This document shows, piece by piece, positions 1 through 7,136 of a DNA stretch of 19,720 nt. Numbering within the stretch: position 1 is the first letter of the stretch; each line of letters begins with the position of its first letter. Below the pieces are notes generated by a model. It had not been told where the DNA came from. It made no database searches and saw only the letters and a list, made by a program, of their open reading frames with translations. The DNA lies in NCBI GenBank assembly GCA_009778945.1, contig WRFF01000009.1:1-19720 (forward strand), written 5' to 3'. Source of the stretch: Clostridiales bacterium. Its GTDB lineage: Bacteria; Bacillota; Clostridia; Peptostreptococcales; Anaerovoracaceae. Both the position numbers and the translations under genes were made by a program.

Positions 1-327
1 ATTTTTTGTCCTTATAAAAATCATCGTTACCGGCGATTTTGAGATATCATGCTATGGCTTTAACTGTCGGCGGCGCAATCCGGCGCTCGCGTATTGAGAA
101 CAGCGGGTTATTCAGGTGACCCGAATTATACAATGTCCTGATATTAAACCTGCTACCGTGAATGCCAAGCGAAGTTCCTGTTAAGACGAATATATAATCA
201 AAAATGACAAAAATTGATGAAAAAGCACAGATATTGAAGAAAAAATCGTCCATTACCGCAATTTTTTGCCAAGAATCGACATCGTGACCCTCAATATCAT
301 CGTTTCGTTAATAATCTATATCCGGTT
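1..327. other. AT-rich stretch with no supported gene
   Basis: This stretch is clearly more AT-rich than the flanking genes and lies downstream of the leftward feo operon. A 68-codon leftward reading frame (253 to 47) has no ribosome binding site and no family I recognise. The plus strand at about 54-115 reads briefly like protein before hitting stops, so a decayed gene is possible. I see no tRNA, hairpin plus T-run, or terminal inverted repeat here. Confidence 0.5.
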
Positions 328-909
328 TTATTTATGGGAATAAACCAGCATGCAGACAGAAATCGCGGCGGTTACGCACGCCACCATCAAAAGCGGGACC
401 ATGCCGTCGTAGTATCCGACGCGAGCGTCTAACTGATAATACAGCACATAACACACGAGGCTGACGACAACAGCGGCCAGGATCACCACCATAAGCGTGA
501 CGGCGGCGTTCCGAGAGAACAGGTCCACGCCGTACAGCGCGTTCACTTCCGACAGGATCATCGTGCACCAGCCTACGATCAGGAACAGTTCCGTGGTCAC
601 CGGGCGATGGAACACCAGCGTCGTGACCGCAAGCAGGATCACAAAGGCCGCGAGCCCGCCGAAGAGAATAACTTTGCTTGGGATCAGCACGTCCCTGGCG
701 CCAAACGCCGAAATGCCCCGCGTGATACAGATCACGGACGCCAGTCCCGCGATAGCCGCCGGGAGCAGTAGCCATCCGGTCCCGCTCACAGGATTGACCG
801 GACGGAACGCCAAAAGCCACCATATGAGATAAAATATGCAGCAGACGACAAGCAGGATATTTCCGTAGAAGATCGTTTTTGCGGGAATGGGAAAATTTGC
901 GGGCGCCAT
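328..909 (-). CDS. Six-span hypothetical membrane protein after feoB
   Basis: A 193-residue, very hydrophobic protein that I do not recognise. Six likely membrane spans are visible at about residues 14-35, 46-64, 79-100, 105-125, 134-158 and 168-188, with short loops and no obvious catalytic or metal-binding motif (no CxxC, no His cluster). The ATG start is supported by an AAGGAG ribosome binding site about 8 bases upstream. It begins 42 bp after the feoB stop on the same strand with no terminator between, so it is probably the third gene of the feo operon. A role next to iron uptake is inferred from position only. It could equally be an unrelated small integral membrane protein that shares the transcript. 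That the frame is a real gene is well supported; its function is unknown. Confidence 0.75.
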   Translation of the reverse strand: MAPANFPIPAKTIFYGNILLVVCCIFYLIWWLLAFRPVNPVSGTGWLLLPAAIAGLASVICITRGISAFGARDVLIPSKVILFGGLAAFVILLAVTTLVFHRPVTTELFLIVGWCTMILSEVNALYGVDLFSRNAAVTLMVVILAAVVVSLVCYVLYYQLDARVGYYDGMVPLLMVACVTAAISVCMLVYSHK

Positions 910-951
910 AGAGTTTTCTCCTTCATATATTCATAGCATTATTCTATACTT

Positions 952-3012
952 TTATGCGGAAAAAATCAGCAAACCGATTTGATAGATGGCAAAGGTCACG
1001 GCCCAGGCGATCGCTGTCTGCCGGATCACCATCACAAGGCCCGCGGTCCAGTGGCCCATCTCCCTGCTCACGACGCTGATCGCCGCCACGCACGGTGTGT
1101 ACAGCAGACAGAAGACGAGGAAGGAGTATGCGGTGAGCGGCGTAAAGATGGTCGGCAGCACAGTTTCAAGCGCCATCACTGTCGGAACGCCCGTCAGCAC
1201 GGCAAGCGAACTGATGACGGTCTCTTTCGCGATGAAACCGGAGAGAATCGCGGTTGCCGCGATACCGGTCCCAAAGCCCAGCGGCGAAAAAAACGGCGCG
1301 ATGAAACCGCCGATAGCCGCGAGCATACTGCCGCTCTCCTGTGCGGCGGGATTGAGGCGCGCGTCGAAAGATTGCAGAAACCAGATGATGATCGTCGCAA
1401 CAAAGATGACCGTAAACGCGCGCTGCAGGAAATCCTTGGTGCGGTTCCAAAGGAGCAAACCGACGGTGCGCAGGTTCGGCATGCGATAGGTGGGAAGCTC
1501 CATAATGAAAGGAACGGGGTTCCCGCGGAAGACGAAGCGGTTCATCACAACCCCGGCGATAACCGCGATCAGGATGCCGAGGACATAGAGCGAGAGCACG
1601 ATCAGGCCGCGCCACTGCGCGAACAGAACGGCCACGAAAGCCCCGTAGATCGGAAGCTTTGCCGTGCAGCTCATAAACGGCGTGAGCAGGATCGTGATCC
1701 TGCGGTCGCGTTCCGAAGTGAGCGTACGCGTGCTCATGATCGCCGGCACCGTGCAGCCGAACCCGAGGATCATCGGGATGATGCTGCGTCCGGAGAGGCC
1801 GAGCTTGCGCAGCAGTTTGTCCATAATGAAGGCCACGCGCGCCATATACCCGCTGTCTTCCAGCAGAGACATAAAGAAGAACATGACGATGATCATCGGG
1901 ATGAAGGAGACCACCGAGCCAACGCCTGCGAAGACTGCATTCGAAACAAAGGAGCGTACGAGGGAGTTGACGCCCGCCTCCGTCATCACCGCCGTAGCGG
2001 CGGAGCCGGCCACGCTGAACAGATAGCCGAGCGCGCCGGACAGCGCCGAACCGATCACCGAAAACGTCAGCCAGAAGATCACGGCCATCACGCCGAAAAA
2101 AACAGGGATCCCCAGATACTTGTTCGTGAGCAGGCGGTCAATGCGCGCGCTGCGGTCCTGATGCAGCGTGGTATGCGGTTTTTCGATCCCCGCCGCAACG
2201 GCGTCCCCGATGAACGCGTAGCGCATATCCGCGATGGCGGCTTTCCGGTCGGTCCCCGTCTCGTCCTCCATGTTTTCAACCAGTTCGTCAAGGGTATGGC
2301 GCTCCAGCGGCGTCACTTCGAGCCGGTCGAGCAGCACGCTGTCCGTTTCCAGAAGCTTTGTCGAGACAAATTTAACGGGCAGCGAAGCCGCTGTCGCATG
2401 GTCTTCGATCAAATGCGAAAGCGCGTGAATCGCGCGGTGCACGGCGCCTGTACAGAAGTCCGTGATCTTTGGCCGTTCGCCTTCGATCGCTGTCCGCAGC
2501 AACGTTTCGAGCAGCTCCCCAATGCCTTCTTTTTTAGACGCCGCGATCGGGATCACCGGCACGCCGAGCTTTTGGGAAAGGATCGCGACATCCGCGGATC
2601 CGTGGTTTGCGCGCAGCTCGTCCATCATATTCAGCGCGATGACCATCGGCGTTTCGAGCTGCATAAGCTGTATTGAAAGATACAGCCCGCGCTCGACATT
2701 CATCACGTCAACGATGTTCAGGATCGCATCCGGTTTTTCGCGAATGATATAATCGCGTGCGACGATTTCCTCCTGAGAGTACGGGGAAAGCGAATAAATG
2801 CCCGGCAGATCCACCAGCGTGATGCGTTCCGCGGCTCGCTTCGGCATATATTCCGCCGCGCCGGAGAGTTCCGCCTCCACTTTTTCCACCGTGACCCCAG
2901 GGAAATTCCCGACATGCTGGTTCATGCCGGTGAGCTGGTTGAACAGGGTCGTCTTGCCGGAATTCGGGTTCCCGGCGAGCGCGATCACAAAACGGCCGTC
3001 TTCCAGGCTCAC
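952..3012 (-). CDS. feoB: Ferrous iron transporter FeoB
   Basis: FeoB is the inner-membrane Fe(II) permease with an N-terminal cytoplasmic G domain. At 686 residues it is close to full length for the family. The G motifs are intact: G1 GNPNSGKTT (14-22), G2 Thr41 in PGVT, G3 DLPG (68-71), G4 NMMD (128-131) and G5 around AASK (157-160). The FeoB-typical YSLSPYSQEE follows G3. The membrane part starts near residue 300 and shows the duplicated gate signatures GFGCTVPAIMSTRT (417-430) and SCTAKLPIY (448-456), plus Cys641 in YTPCVAA. No FeoC-like winged helix is fused or adjacent. The start is GTG and overlaps the feoA stop (GTGA), so translation is probably coupled to feoA. Control is likely through the palindrome ahead of feoA. 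The identification is secure. Confidence 0.97.
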   Translation of the reverse strand: MSLEDGRFVIALAGNPNSGKTTLFNQLTGMNQHVGNFPGVTVEKVEAELSGAAEYMPKRAAERITLVDLPGIYSLSPYSQEEIVARDYIIREKPDAILNIVDVMNVERGLYLSIQLMQLETPMVIALNMMDELRANHGSADVAILSQKLGVPVIPIAASKKEGIGELLETLLRTAIEGERPKITDFCTGAVHRAIHALSHLIEDHATAASLPVKFVSTKLLETDSVLLDRLEVTPLERHTLDELVENMEDETGTDRKAAIADMRYAFIGDAVAAGIEKPHTTLHQDRSARIDRLLTNKYLGIPVFFGVMAVIFWLTFSVIGSALSGALGYLFSVAGSAATAVMTEAGVNSLVRSFVSNAVFAGVGSVVSFIPMIIVMFFFMSLLEDSGYMARVAFIMDKLLRKLGLSGRSIIPMILGFGCTVPAIMSTRTLTSERDRRITILLTPFMSCTAKLPIYGAFVAVLFAQWRGLIVLSLYVLGILIAVIAGVVMNRFVFRGNPVPFIMELPTYRMPNLRTVGLLLWNRTKDFLQRAFTVIFVATIIIWFLQSFDARLNPAAQESGSMLAAIGGFIAPFFSPLGFGTGIAATAILSGFIAKETVISSLAVLTGVPTVMALETVLPTIFTPLTAYSFLVFCLLYTPCVAAISVVSREMGHWTAGLVMVIRQTAIAWAVTFAIYQIGLLIFSA

Positions 3013-3344
3013 TTCTGCGGCTCCGCCTTCTTTTCAGGGCAGTCTCCCGCTTTGGCACAAGAAACGCACCGTCCGTCGCACGAAAGCCTAAACGGGTTCA
3101 CGGACAGATCGGAAACGGGCGCAACCTCGACACAGGCGGCGTCGGACTTGCGGACTGTCAATTCATACCCGCGCAGGGAGAGCTGAATCGGATCGCCCAT
3201 CGGCGCGGCTTTACGCAGAGCGACGAGCGTGCCGGGCGTCAAACCCATATCGAGCAGACGATCGCGAAAGGCGCCGCGGCCTTCAACCCTTTTGATGATG
3301 CCGTACGAGCCCGGCGCAAGCTGATCAATCGATTTATTATCCAT
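3009..3344 (-). CDS. feoA: FeoA, SH3-like partner of FeoB, with Cys-rich tail
   Basis: FeoA is a small cytoplasmic SH3-fold protein needed for FeoB-driven Fe(II) uptake. The core (about residues 6-80) shows the family pattern: LAPGSYGII, a GAFRDRLLDMGLTPG stretch and DPIQLSLRGYELTVRK. I start at the ATG at 3344 (111 residues) because the family begins a few residues before the L-x-PG motif. An in-frame ATG at 3365 would add seven residues. Neither start has a Shine-Dalgarno sequence. The promoter geometry places the predicted transcript start on the ATG at 3344, so the mRNA may be leaderless. The odd part is a C-terminal extension with Cys89, Cys93, Cys96 and Cys102 (C-x3-C-x2-C-x5-C), which a minimal FeoA lacks and which could bind metal or sense redox state. 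It ends overlapping the feoB start. Confidence 0.93.
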   Translation of the reverse strand: MDNKSIDQLAPGSYGIIKRVEGRGAFRDRLLDMGLTPGTLVALRKAAPMGDPIQLSLRGYELTVRKSDAACVEVAPVSDLSVNPFRLSCDGRCVSCAKAGDCPEKKAEPQK

Positions 3345-3346
3345 GC

Positions 3347-3364
3347 TGTTAGCATATGCTAACA
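3347..3364. promoter_or_regulatory. 18-bp perfect palindrome, likely metal-repressor operator
   Basis: TGTTAGCATATGCTAACA reads identically on both strands and covers the proposed -10 box of feoA. The TTAG-N6-CTAA core has the same layout as operators of DtxR/IdeR-type iron repressors. It does not resemble a Fur box. Binding here would block RNA polymerase, fitting iron-dependent repression. Which repressor binds is inferred; none is encoded in the window. Confidence 0.7.
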
Positions 3365-3379
3365 TGCGCTTGCTGTCAA
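3351..3379 (-). promoter_or_regulatory. Sigma-A promoter of the feoAB operon
   Basis: A consensus -35 (TTGACA, plus-strand 3374-3379) is followed by a 17-bp spacer and a -10-like TATGCT (3351-3356). Counting from the -10, position +1 falls on 3344, the A of the preferred feoA ATG. A second possible -10 (TATAAT, plus-strand 3382-3387) lies just upstream but has a poor -35. Confidence 0.65.
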
Positions 3380-3411
3380 GTATTATATAACCACGAATGG
3401 CATAATTATTT

Positions 3412-3442
3412 AAAAACGGACGGCTGATTTCTCAACCGTCCG
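3412..3442 (-). terminator. Rho-independent terminator after tRNA-Phe
   Basis: On the minus strand CGGACGG (3442-3436), a 12-base loop and CCGTCCG (3423-3417) form a 7-bp GC-rich stem followed by TTTTT (3416-3412). It begins directly after the tRNA CCA end and separates the tRNA from the feo promoter. Confidence 0.85.
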
Positions 3443-3518
3443 TGGTGCCCAGACCAAGAATCGAACTAGGGACACATGGATTTTCAGTCCATTGCTCTAC
3501 CAACTGAGCTATCTGGGC
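3443..3518 (-). tRNA. tRNA-Phe (anticodon GAA)
   Basis: A 76-base cloverleaf with encoded CCA. The acceptor stem GCCCAGA/TCTGGGC is perfect, the anticodon stem ATGGA/TCCAT encloses the loop CTGAAAA with anticodon GAA, and the T loop is TTCGATT. One oddity is the T stem CCTAG/CTTGG, which contains a U-U mismatch at the middle pair (51:63). It has its own promoter upstream and terminator downstream, so it is probably a single-gene transcript. Confidence 0.96.
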
Positions 3519-3547
3519 AGGCTGCCCGCAAATTGCGCGCAGTTAAG

Positions 3548-3576
3548 ATTATAGGGTAAAATCGGGGACTTGTAAA
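3548..3576 (-). promoter_or_regulatory. Promoter of tRNA-Phe
   Basis: TTTACA (plus-strand 3571-3576), a 17-bp spacer and a perfect TATAAT (3548-3553) place the start site about 23 bases before the tRNA. This is a strong stable-RNA type sigma-A promoter. Confidence 0.85.
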
Positions 3577-3627
3577 GGGCGTTTTGCCAACTTTCCGGCG
3601 CCGGGCCCCAGAACGGGCCTCGGGACC

Positions 3628-4776
3628 TCAGGAAGCTTTCTGCGCCTCCTGTGCGTCCACCGCCGCGTAGTACGCGTCCTTGTTCTTCAGGAAGGTCGCA
3701 TAATCCGCCGAGAAATTGTGCGTGCCGTCCAGATTCGGGCTGAGCACGAAATAAAGATCGTCGTTCTGGTCCGGATACAGCGCCGCTTCGATCGAAGCCA
3801 TGCGCGGATTGCAGATCGGCCCCGGAGGCAGCCCCTCGTGCAGATAGGTATTGTACGGGGATTCGATCTGGGTGTCGGCGTCCGTGAGGAATTCCTTCGG
3901 CGTGCCGAGGATATACTGGATCGTCGCGCAGCTCTGAAGATCCATGCCCGCCTTGAGGCGGTTGTAGAAAACAGCGGCCATGACAGGCCGTTCCGCCGGC
4001 GAAACCGACTCGCGCTCGATGATCGAACCCATCGTAACGATATCGCGGACGCTGTAGCCCATCTCCTGCGCATGGTCGTAGTATTCCGGCTTGAACTGCG
4101 CGCCAAACTCCGCGAGCATCTTGTCGATCACGTCGTGCGCACTCGCGTCGGTATAGACCTCATAGGTCTCGGGATATAAAAAACCCTCGAGCCGCTCTTT
4201 GCCCGCGGGGCAATCCTTGAGGAACGGATAATCAAACGAGCCGTTTTCAGCCTCGTTCCAAAAATCCGCCTCCGAACAGATCCCCTCGTCCGCAAGTTTC
4301 TTTGCAATCTGCGTATTGTTGTAACCTTCGGGGATCGTAAATTTCTTCGTCGCCGCTTTTGTTCCCGCGATGAGGACAGCCGCAATCTGATCGGGTGACA
4401 TCGACTTGCTCAGGGTGTAATCCCCTTCTTTATATTTCCCGTCGTAACCCGTCGATTTGGAATGGTAACGGAAAAACCATGTGTTGGAAATCAGTCCCTG
4501 CTCATGCAGGATCTCCGCGATCTGAGAAGTGGACGCGCCCTCCGGGATCGACACCGCTACCGGGGTTGTATCCCCGGGCGCCGCCGGACGCAGCGAATCA
4601 TCATAGAGCGTCTTTACGCCAAAGCCGCACACGGCGACCAACGCGATGGCCAACACGATCACAACCGGCGCGCGCGAACGCTTTTTCCGCCTCTTTTGGG
4701 GATCCTCCTCGGTCCTATTCACAATAGTAGGTTCCAATGCTTTTTCTCCCTCCCGCGAACGCTTTTTTTCACCCAT
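3628..4776 (-). CDS. mltG: Endolytic murein transglycosylase MltG (YceG-like)
   Basis: MltG cleaves nascent glycan strands at the outer face of the membrane and ends peptidoglycan chain growth. The 382-residue protein has a basic cytoplasmic N terminus (about 1-36), one membrane anchor (about 37-57), a LysM-like region (about 75-150) and the YceG catalytic domain. The catalytic glutamate is Glu254 in GSIIERES. Other family blocks are AAVFYNRLKAGMDLQS (267-282), SPYNTYLHEGLPPGPICNP (306-324) and LDGTHNFSADYATF near the C terminus. It starts 9 bp after the efp stop, so the two genes probably share a transcript. The ribosome binding site is weak, which fits reinitiation after efp. A GC-rich hairpin follows the stop but has no T-run, so read-through into the tRNA-Phe region is possible. 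Confidence 0.95.
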   Translation of the reverse strand: MGEKKRSREGEKALEPTIVNRTEEDPQKRRKKRSRAPVVIVLAIALVAVCGFGVKTLYDDSLRPAAPGDTTPVAVSIPEGASTSQIAEILHEQGLISNTWFFRYHSKSTGYDGKYKEGDYTLSKSMSPDQIAAVLIAGTKAATKKFTIPEGYNNTQIAKKLADEGICSEADFWNEAENGSFDYPFLKDCPAGKERLEGFLYPETYEVYTDASAHDVIDKMLAEFGAQFKPEYYDHAQEMGYSVRDIVTMGSIIERESVSPAERPVMAAVFYNRLKAGMDLQSCATIQYILGTPKEFLTDADTQIESPYNTYLHEGLPPGPICNPRMASIEAALYPDQNDDLYFVLSPNLDGTHNFSADYATFLKNKDAYYAAVDAQEAQKAS

Positions 4777-4785
4777 GCGGATCCG

Positions 4786-5343
4786 CTATGCCCGACCGAG
4801 ATACTCGCCGGAGCGCGTGTCAATCTTGATCACTTCGCCCGTTTCGATAAAAATAGGGACGTGTACGGTTGCGCCCGTCTCCACAATCGCGGCCTTCGTG
4901 ACGTTTGTCGCGGTATCGCCCTTGACGCCGGGCTCCGTTTCCACAATCCGAAGTTCGACAAAATTCGGCGCTTCGACAAGGAACGCCTTGTCCTTAAAAA
5001 ATTTGATCGTGGCCGTATCGTTTTCGCGCAGCCACTGCATCGCGTCTTCGACCTGATCCTGCGTCAGCGGCACCTGTTCGTAGCTGTCCGGGTCCATGAA
5101 ATAATAGAGGCCGCCGTCATTGTACAGATATTGCATCTGTTTCGTCTCGATATGCGCATTCTCAAATTTGTCATTCGGATTGAACGCCTCCTCACGGGTC
5201 GCGCCCGTCAGGATGTTCTTGTATTTGGTGCGCACAAAAGCGGCGCCTTTCCCCGGCTTGACATGTTGAAAATCCAAAATCACATGCGGTTCGCCGTTTA
5301 TCTCAAACGTGATACCTTTACGAAAATCTCCGGCTGTTACCAT
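4786..5343 (-). CDS. efp: Translation elongation factor P
   Basis: EF-P enters the ribosomal E site and relieves stalling at polyproline stretches. The 185-residue length is standard for its three beta-barrel domains. The modification loop reads VKPGKGAAF with Lys32 at the tip, the residue that carries 5-aminopentanol in Bacillus-type EF-P. The conserved C-terminal block (GDTATNVTKAA, then a VPIFIETGEVIKIDTRSGEY stretch) is intact. I place the start at 5343, where AGGAGG lies 8 bases upstream and the family N terminus (TAGDFRKG) begins. An upstream in-frame start at 5397 would add 18 residues not found in EF-P. mltG follows 9 bp downstream. No modification enzyme for Lys32 is visible in the window. 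Confidence 0.97.
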   Translation of the reverse strand: MVTAGDFRKGITFEINGEPHVILDFQHVKPGKGAAFVRTKYKNILTGATREEAFNPNDKFENAHIETKQMQYLYNDGGLYYFMDPDSYEQVPLTQDQVEDAMQWLRENDTATIKFFKDKAFLVEAPNFVELRIVETEPGVKGDTATNVTKAAIVETGATVHVPIFIETGEVIKIDTRSGEYLGRA

Positions 5344-5377
5344 CCTTATATCCTCCTGTCCTGCTTTTGTCTCCGTT

Positions 5378-5407
5378 ATCATATCATGAGGTTCCACCCG
5401 ACGACAA
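5378..5407 (-). promoter_or_regulatory. Probable promoter of efp-mltG
   Basis: On the minus strand TTGTCG (plus-strand 5402-5407), an 18-bp spacer and TATGAT (5378-5383) preceded by TGA form an extended -10 promoter, giving a leader of roughly 30 bases before the efp start. A second TATAAT on the same strand lies farther upstream (plus-strand 5468-5473) with a poor -35. Confidence 0.6.
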
Positions 5408-5461
5408 TAGGTGGTTGCGGATACGATGACTGAAAATTTAAGATAAGGCCCTTAAAATTGT

Positions 5462-5484
5462 GTTACAATTATAACAACTTGTAA
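5462..5484. promoter_or_regulatory. Overlapping inverted repeats between efp and spoVG
   Basis: GTTACAATTATAAC (5462-5475) is a 14-bp near-perfect palindrome with one mismatched pair. TTACAA (5463-5468) also pairs with TTGTAA (5479-5484) across 10 bp. Both lie in the divergent efp/spoVG spacer and could be a regulator site. I could not find a convincing spoVG promoter; a sigma-H-like GAAT -10 at about 5490 lacks a matching -35. Confidence 0.35.
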
Positions 5485-5550
5485 ATGGACTGAATAAACG
5501 GTTGATTTGTGCGATCACACCCTATGGGAAGTGCAAGAAAGGTAAGCGAG

Positions 5551-5832
5551 ATGCAAATCACGGATATACGGATCCGTATGGTTCCGAATGAAAACAAACT
5601 GAAAGCGGTTGTGTCCGTTACTTTTGACGCGGAGTTCGTCGTCCACGATATCAAGATCATCGACGGGCAGAACGGGCTCTTTGTCGCCATGCCTTCCCGA
5701 AAGATCGGGGAAGGCGAATTCCGCGATATCGCGCATCCGCTGACGACCGAAGTGCGAAACACCATTATCGAAGCGATTTTTCGGGAATACAATAAGCAGT
5801 TGGCTGCCGATGGCCCGGAGAAAGATTTATAG
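5551..5832 (+). CDS. spoVG: SpoVG, RNA-binding regulatory protein
   Basis: SpoVG is a small nucleic-acid-binding regulator of septation, cell envelope and sporulation genes in Bacillota. The 93-residue protein carries the hallmark blocks: MQITDIRIRM at the N terminus, AEFVVHDIKIIDG-NGLFVAMPSRK in the centre and GEFRDIAHPLTTEVRNTI before the C terminus. I choose ATG 5551 because it matches the family N terminus and has AAAGG about 8 bases upstream. A GTG at 5509 would add 14 unrelated residues. The C-terminal tail is short and lacks the long acidic tail of some homologues. It stands alone, divergent from efp, and its last 6 bp overlap the convergent murA. In many Bacillota spoVG sits near other envelope genes, which fits mltG and murA nearby. 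Confidence 0.96.
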   Translation: MQITDIRIRMVPNENKLKAVVSVTFDAEFVVHDIKIIDGQNGLFVAMPSRKIGEGEFRDIAHPLTTEVRNTIIEAIFREYNKQLAADGPEKDL

Positions 5833-7104
5833 TTCTTCCTCGCGCCGTATCTGTGCGCCAAGCCCCGATAGTTTTCCGGCCAGATCTTCATACCCTCTCT
5901 CGATATGATAGACGTCCGACACGACGGTCTCTCCTTTCGCCGCGAGTCCGGCCAACACAAGCGCCGCGCCGCAGCGCAGGTCTGTCGCGCGCACGCACGC
6001 GCCGTGAAGGCGCGCTCCTCCGGGCAGAAACGCCCGGCGCCCTTCTTCCGTGATCCCGGCGCCCATAAGATTTAGCTGCTCGATATGCATAAAACGGTTT
6101 TCGAATACGGTCTCCATAATCGTAGACGCCCCGTCGGCGATCGTTAAGAACGCCATAAACTGCGGCTGTACGTCCGTCGGAAACCCCGGATAGGGAAGCG
6201 TCTTGATATCCGTCGCGAGAAAATTCTTCGCGCCGCCGTCCACGCGCAATCCGGATTCTTCTTCGCGGATTCGCACGCCGCTCTCACGCAGCTTCGCGAT
6301 CACCGGTGTGACATGGTTGGGGAGCATATTGTCCACGAGCACATTGCCGTGCGTAATAGCGGCCGCGAGCATATAGGTGGCCGCCTCAATGCGATCGGGA
6401 ATCACGCAATGTTCGGCGCCGCGCAGACAGTCTACGCCTTCAATTTTAATGACGTCCGTCCCGGCGCCCTTGATGCGGGCCCCCATCTTGTTCAGGAAAT
6501 TGGCCAAATCGACGATCTCCGGCTCCTGTGCCGGATTTTCTATAATCGTCGTCCCCTGCGCGAGCGCCGCCGCCATCATGATATTTTCGGTCGCGCCGAC
6601 GCTTGCAAAGTCCAGATACATTTCGGCGCCGGCCAGCCTGTCCGCCGACGCTTCCACGCAGACGCCGTCCTCCTCCCGCACGGTTCTCACTTCGGCGCCG
6701 AGCGCCGCGAACCCTTTTTCGTGCAAATTGATCGGGCGGTCGCCGATCGCGCAGCCGCCGGGCAGCGGAACCCTCGCGAATCCTGTGCGCGCCAGAAGCG
6801 GCCCCATTGCCACAACGGACGCACGCATGGCGCGCACGAGATCCTGCGGCGCTTCGCTGGTCCGGATCACCGCCGTGCGCACGGTGATTCTGTGCGCTTC
6901 CGGCTCCTCTGTAACCTCAGCCCCGAAACTGCGGAGCAGGCGGCACATCACCTCGACATCCTTGAGCGCGGGGACGCCGTCGAGCACACAAGGCTCTTCC
7001 GTAAGCAAGGTCGCAGCCAAAAGCGGCAGCACCGCATTTTTGGATCCCCCAATCGCCACAACGCCGCGAAGCGGCTCCGATTTCTGTATAAATATCTTTG
7101 TCAA
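5827..7104 (-). CDS. murA: UDP-GlcNAc 1-carboxyvinyltransferase MurA
   Basis: MurA transfers enolpyruvate from PEP to UDP-GlcNAc, the first committed step of peptidoglycan synthesis, in the cytoplasm. The 425-residue length is normal. Lys22-Asn23 lie in GGSKNAVLP. The fosfomycin-target cysteine is Cys118 in LPGGCAIGDRP, so the enzyme should be of the fosfomycin-sensitive type. PYPGFPTDVQPQFMAF carries the catalytic aspartate. The start is TTG: an in-frame TAG lies two codons upstream, so no longer frame is possible. The nearest ribosome binding site (AGGAG) is about 13 bases away, longer than usual. It lies 32 bp after tRNA-Ala with no terminator and may be expressed from the tRNA promoter. 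Its 3' end overlaps spoVG. I cannot tell whether this is the only MurA paralogue. Confidence 0.97.
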   Translation of the reverse strand: MTKIFIQKSEPLRGVVAIGGSKNAVLPLLAATLLTEEPCVLDGVPALKDVEVMCRLLRSFGAEVTEEPEAHRITVRTAVIRTSEAPQDLVRAMRASVVAMGPLLARTGFARVPLPGGCAIGDRPINLHEKGFAALGAEVRTVREEDGVCVEASADRLAGAEMYLDFASVGATENIMMAAALAQGTTIIENPAQEPEIVDLANFLNKMGARIKGAGTDVIKIEGVDCLRGAEHCVIPDRIEAATYMLAAAITHGNVLVDNMLPNHVTPVIAKLRESGVRIREEESGLRVDGGAKNFLATDIKTLPYPGFPTDVQPQFMAFLTIADGASTIMETVFENRFMHIEQLNLMGAGITEEGRRAFLPGGARLHGACVRATDLRCGAALVLAGLAAKGETVVSDVYHIERGYEDLAGKLSGLGAQIRREEEL

Positions 7105-7136
7105 ACTCTATTCAGCACTCCTGTTTGAATATTTTG

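Noticed and set aside
47..253. 68-codon leftward frame downstream of the membrane protein
   Set aside because: No ribosome binding site, no family and biased, patchy composition; kept only as part of a possible decayed region.
979..2676. Long 565-codon rightward open frame antisense to feoB
   Set aside because: It mirrors the feoB codon pattern on the opposite strand, has low-complexity R/H/D-rich translation, no ribosome binding site and no family resemblance.
3347..3364. Fur box at feoA
   Set aside because: The palindrome lacks the GATAATGAT-type hexamers of Fur sites; the TTAG/CTAA arms fit the DtxR class better.
3560..3627. Terminator after mltG
   Set aside because: A GGCCC/GGGCC hairpin is present, but no T-run follows on the minus strand.
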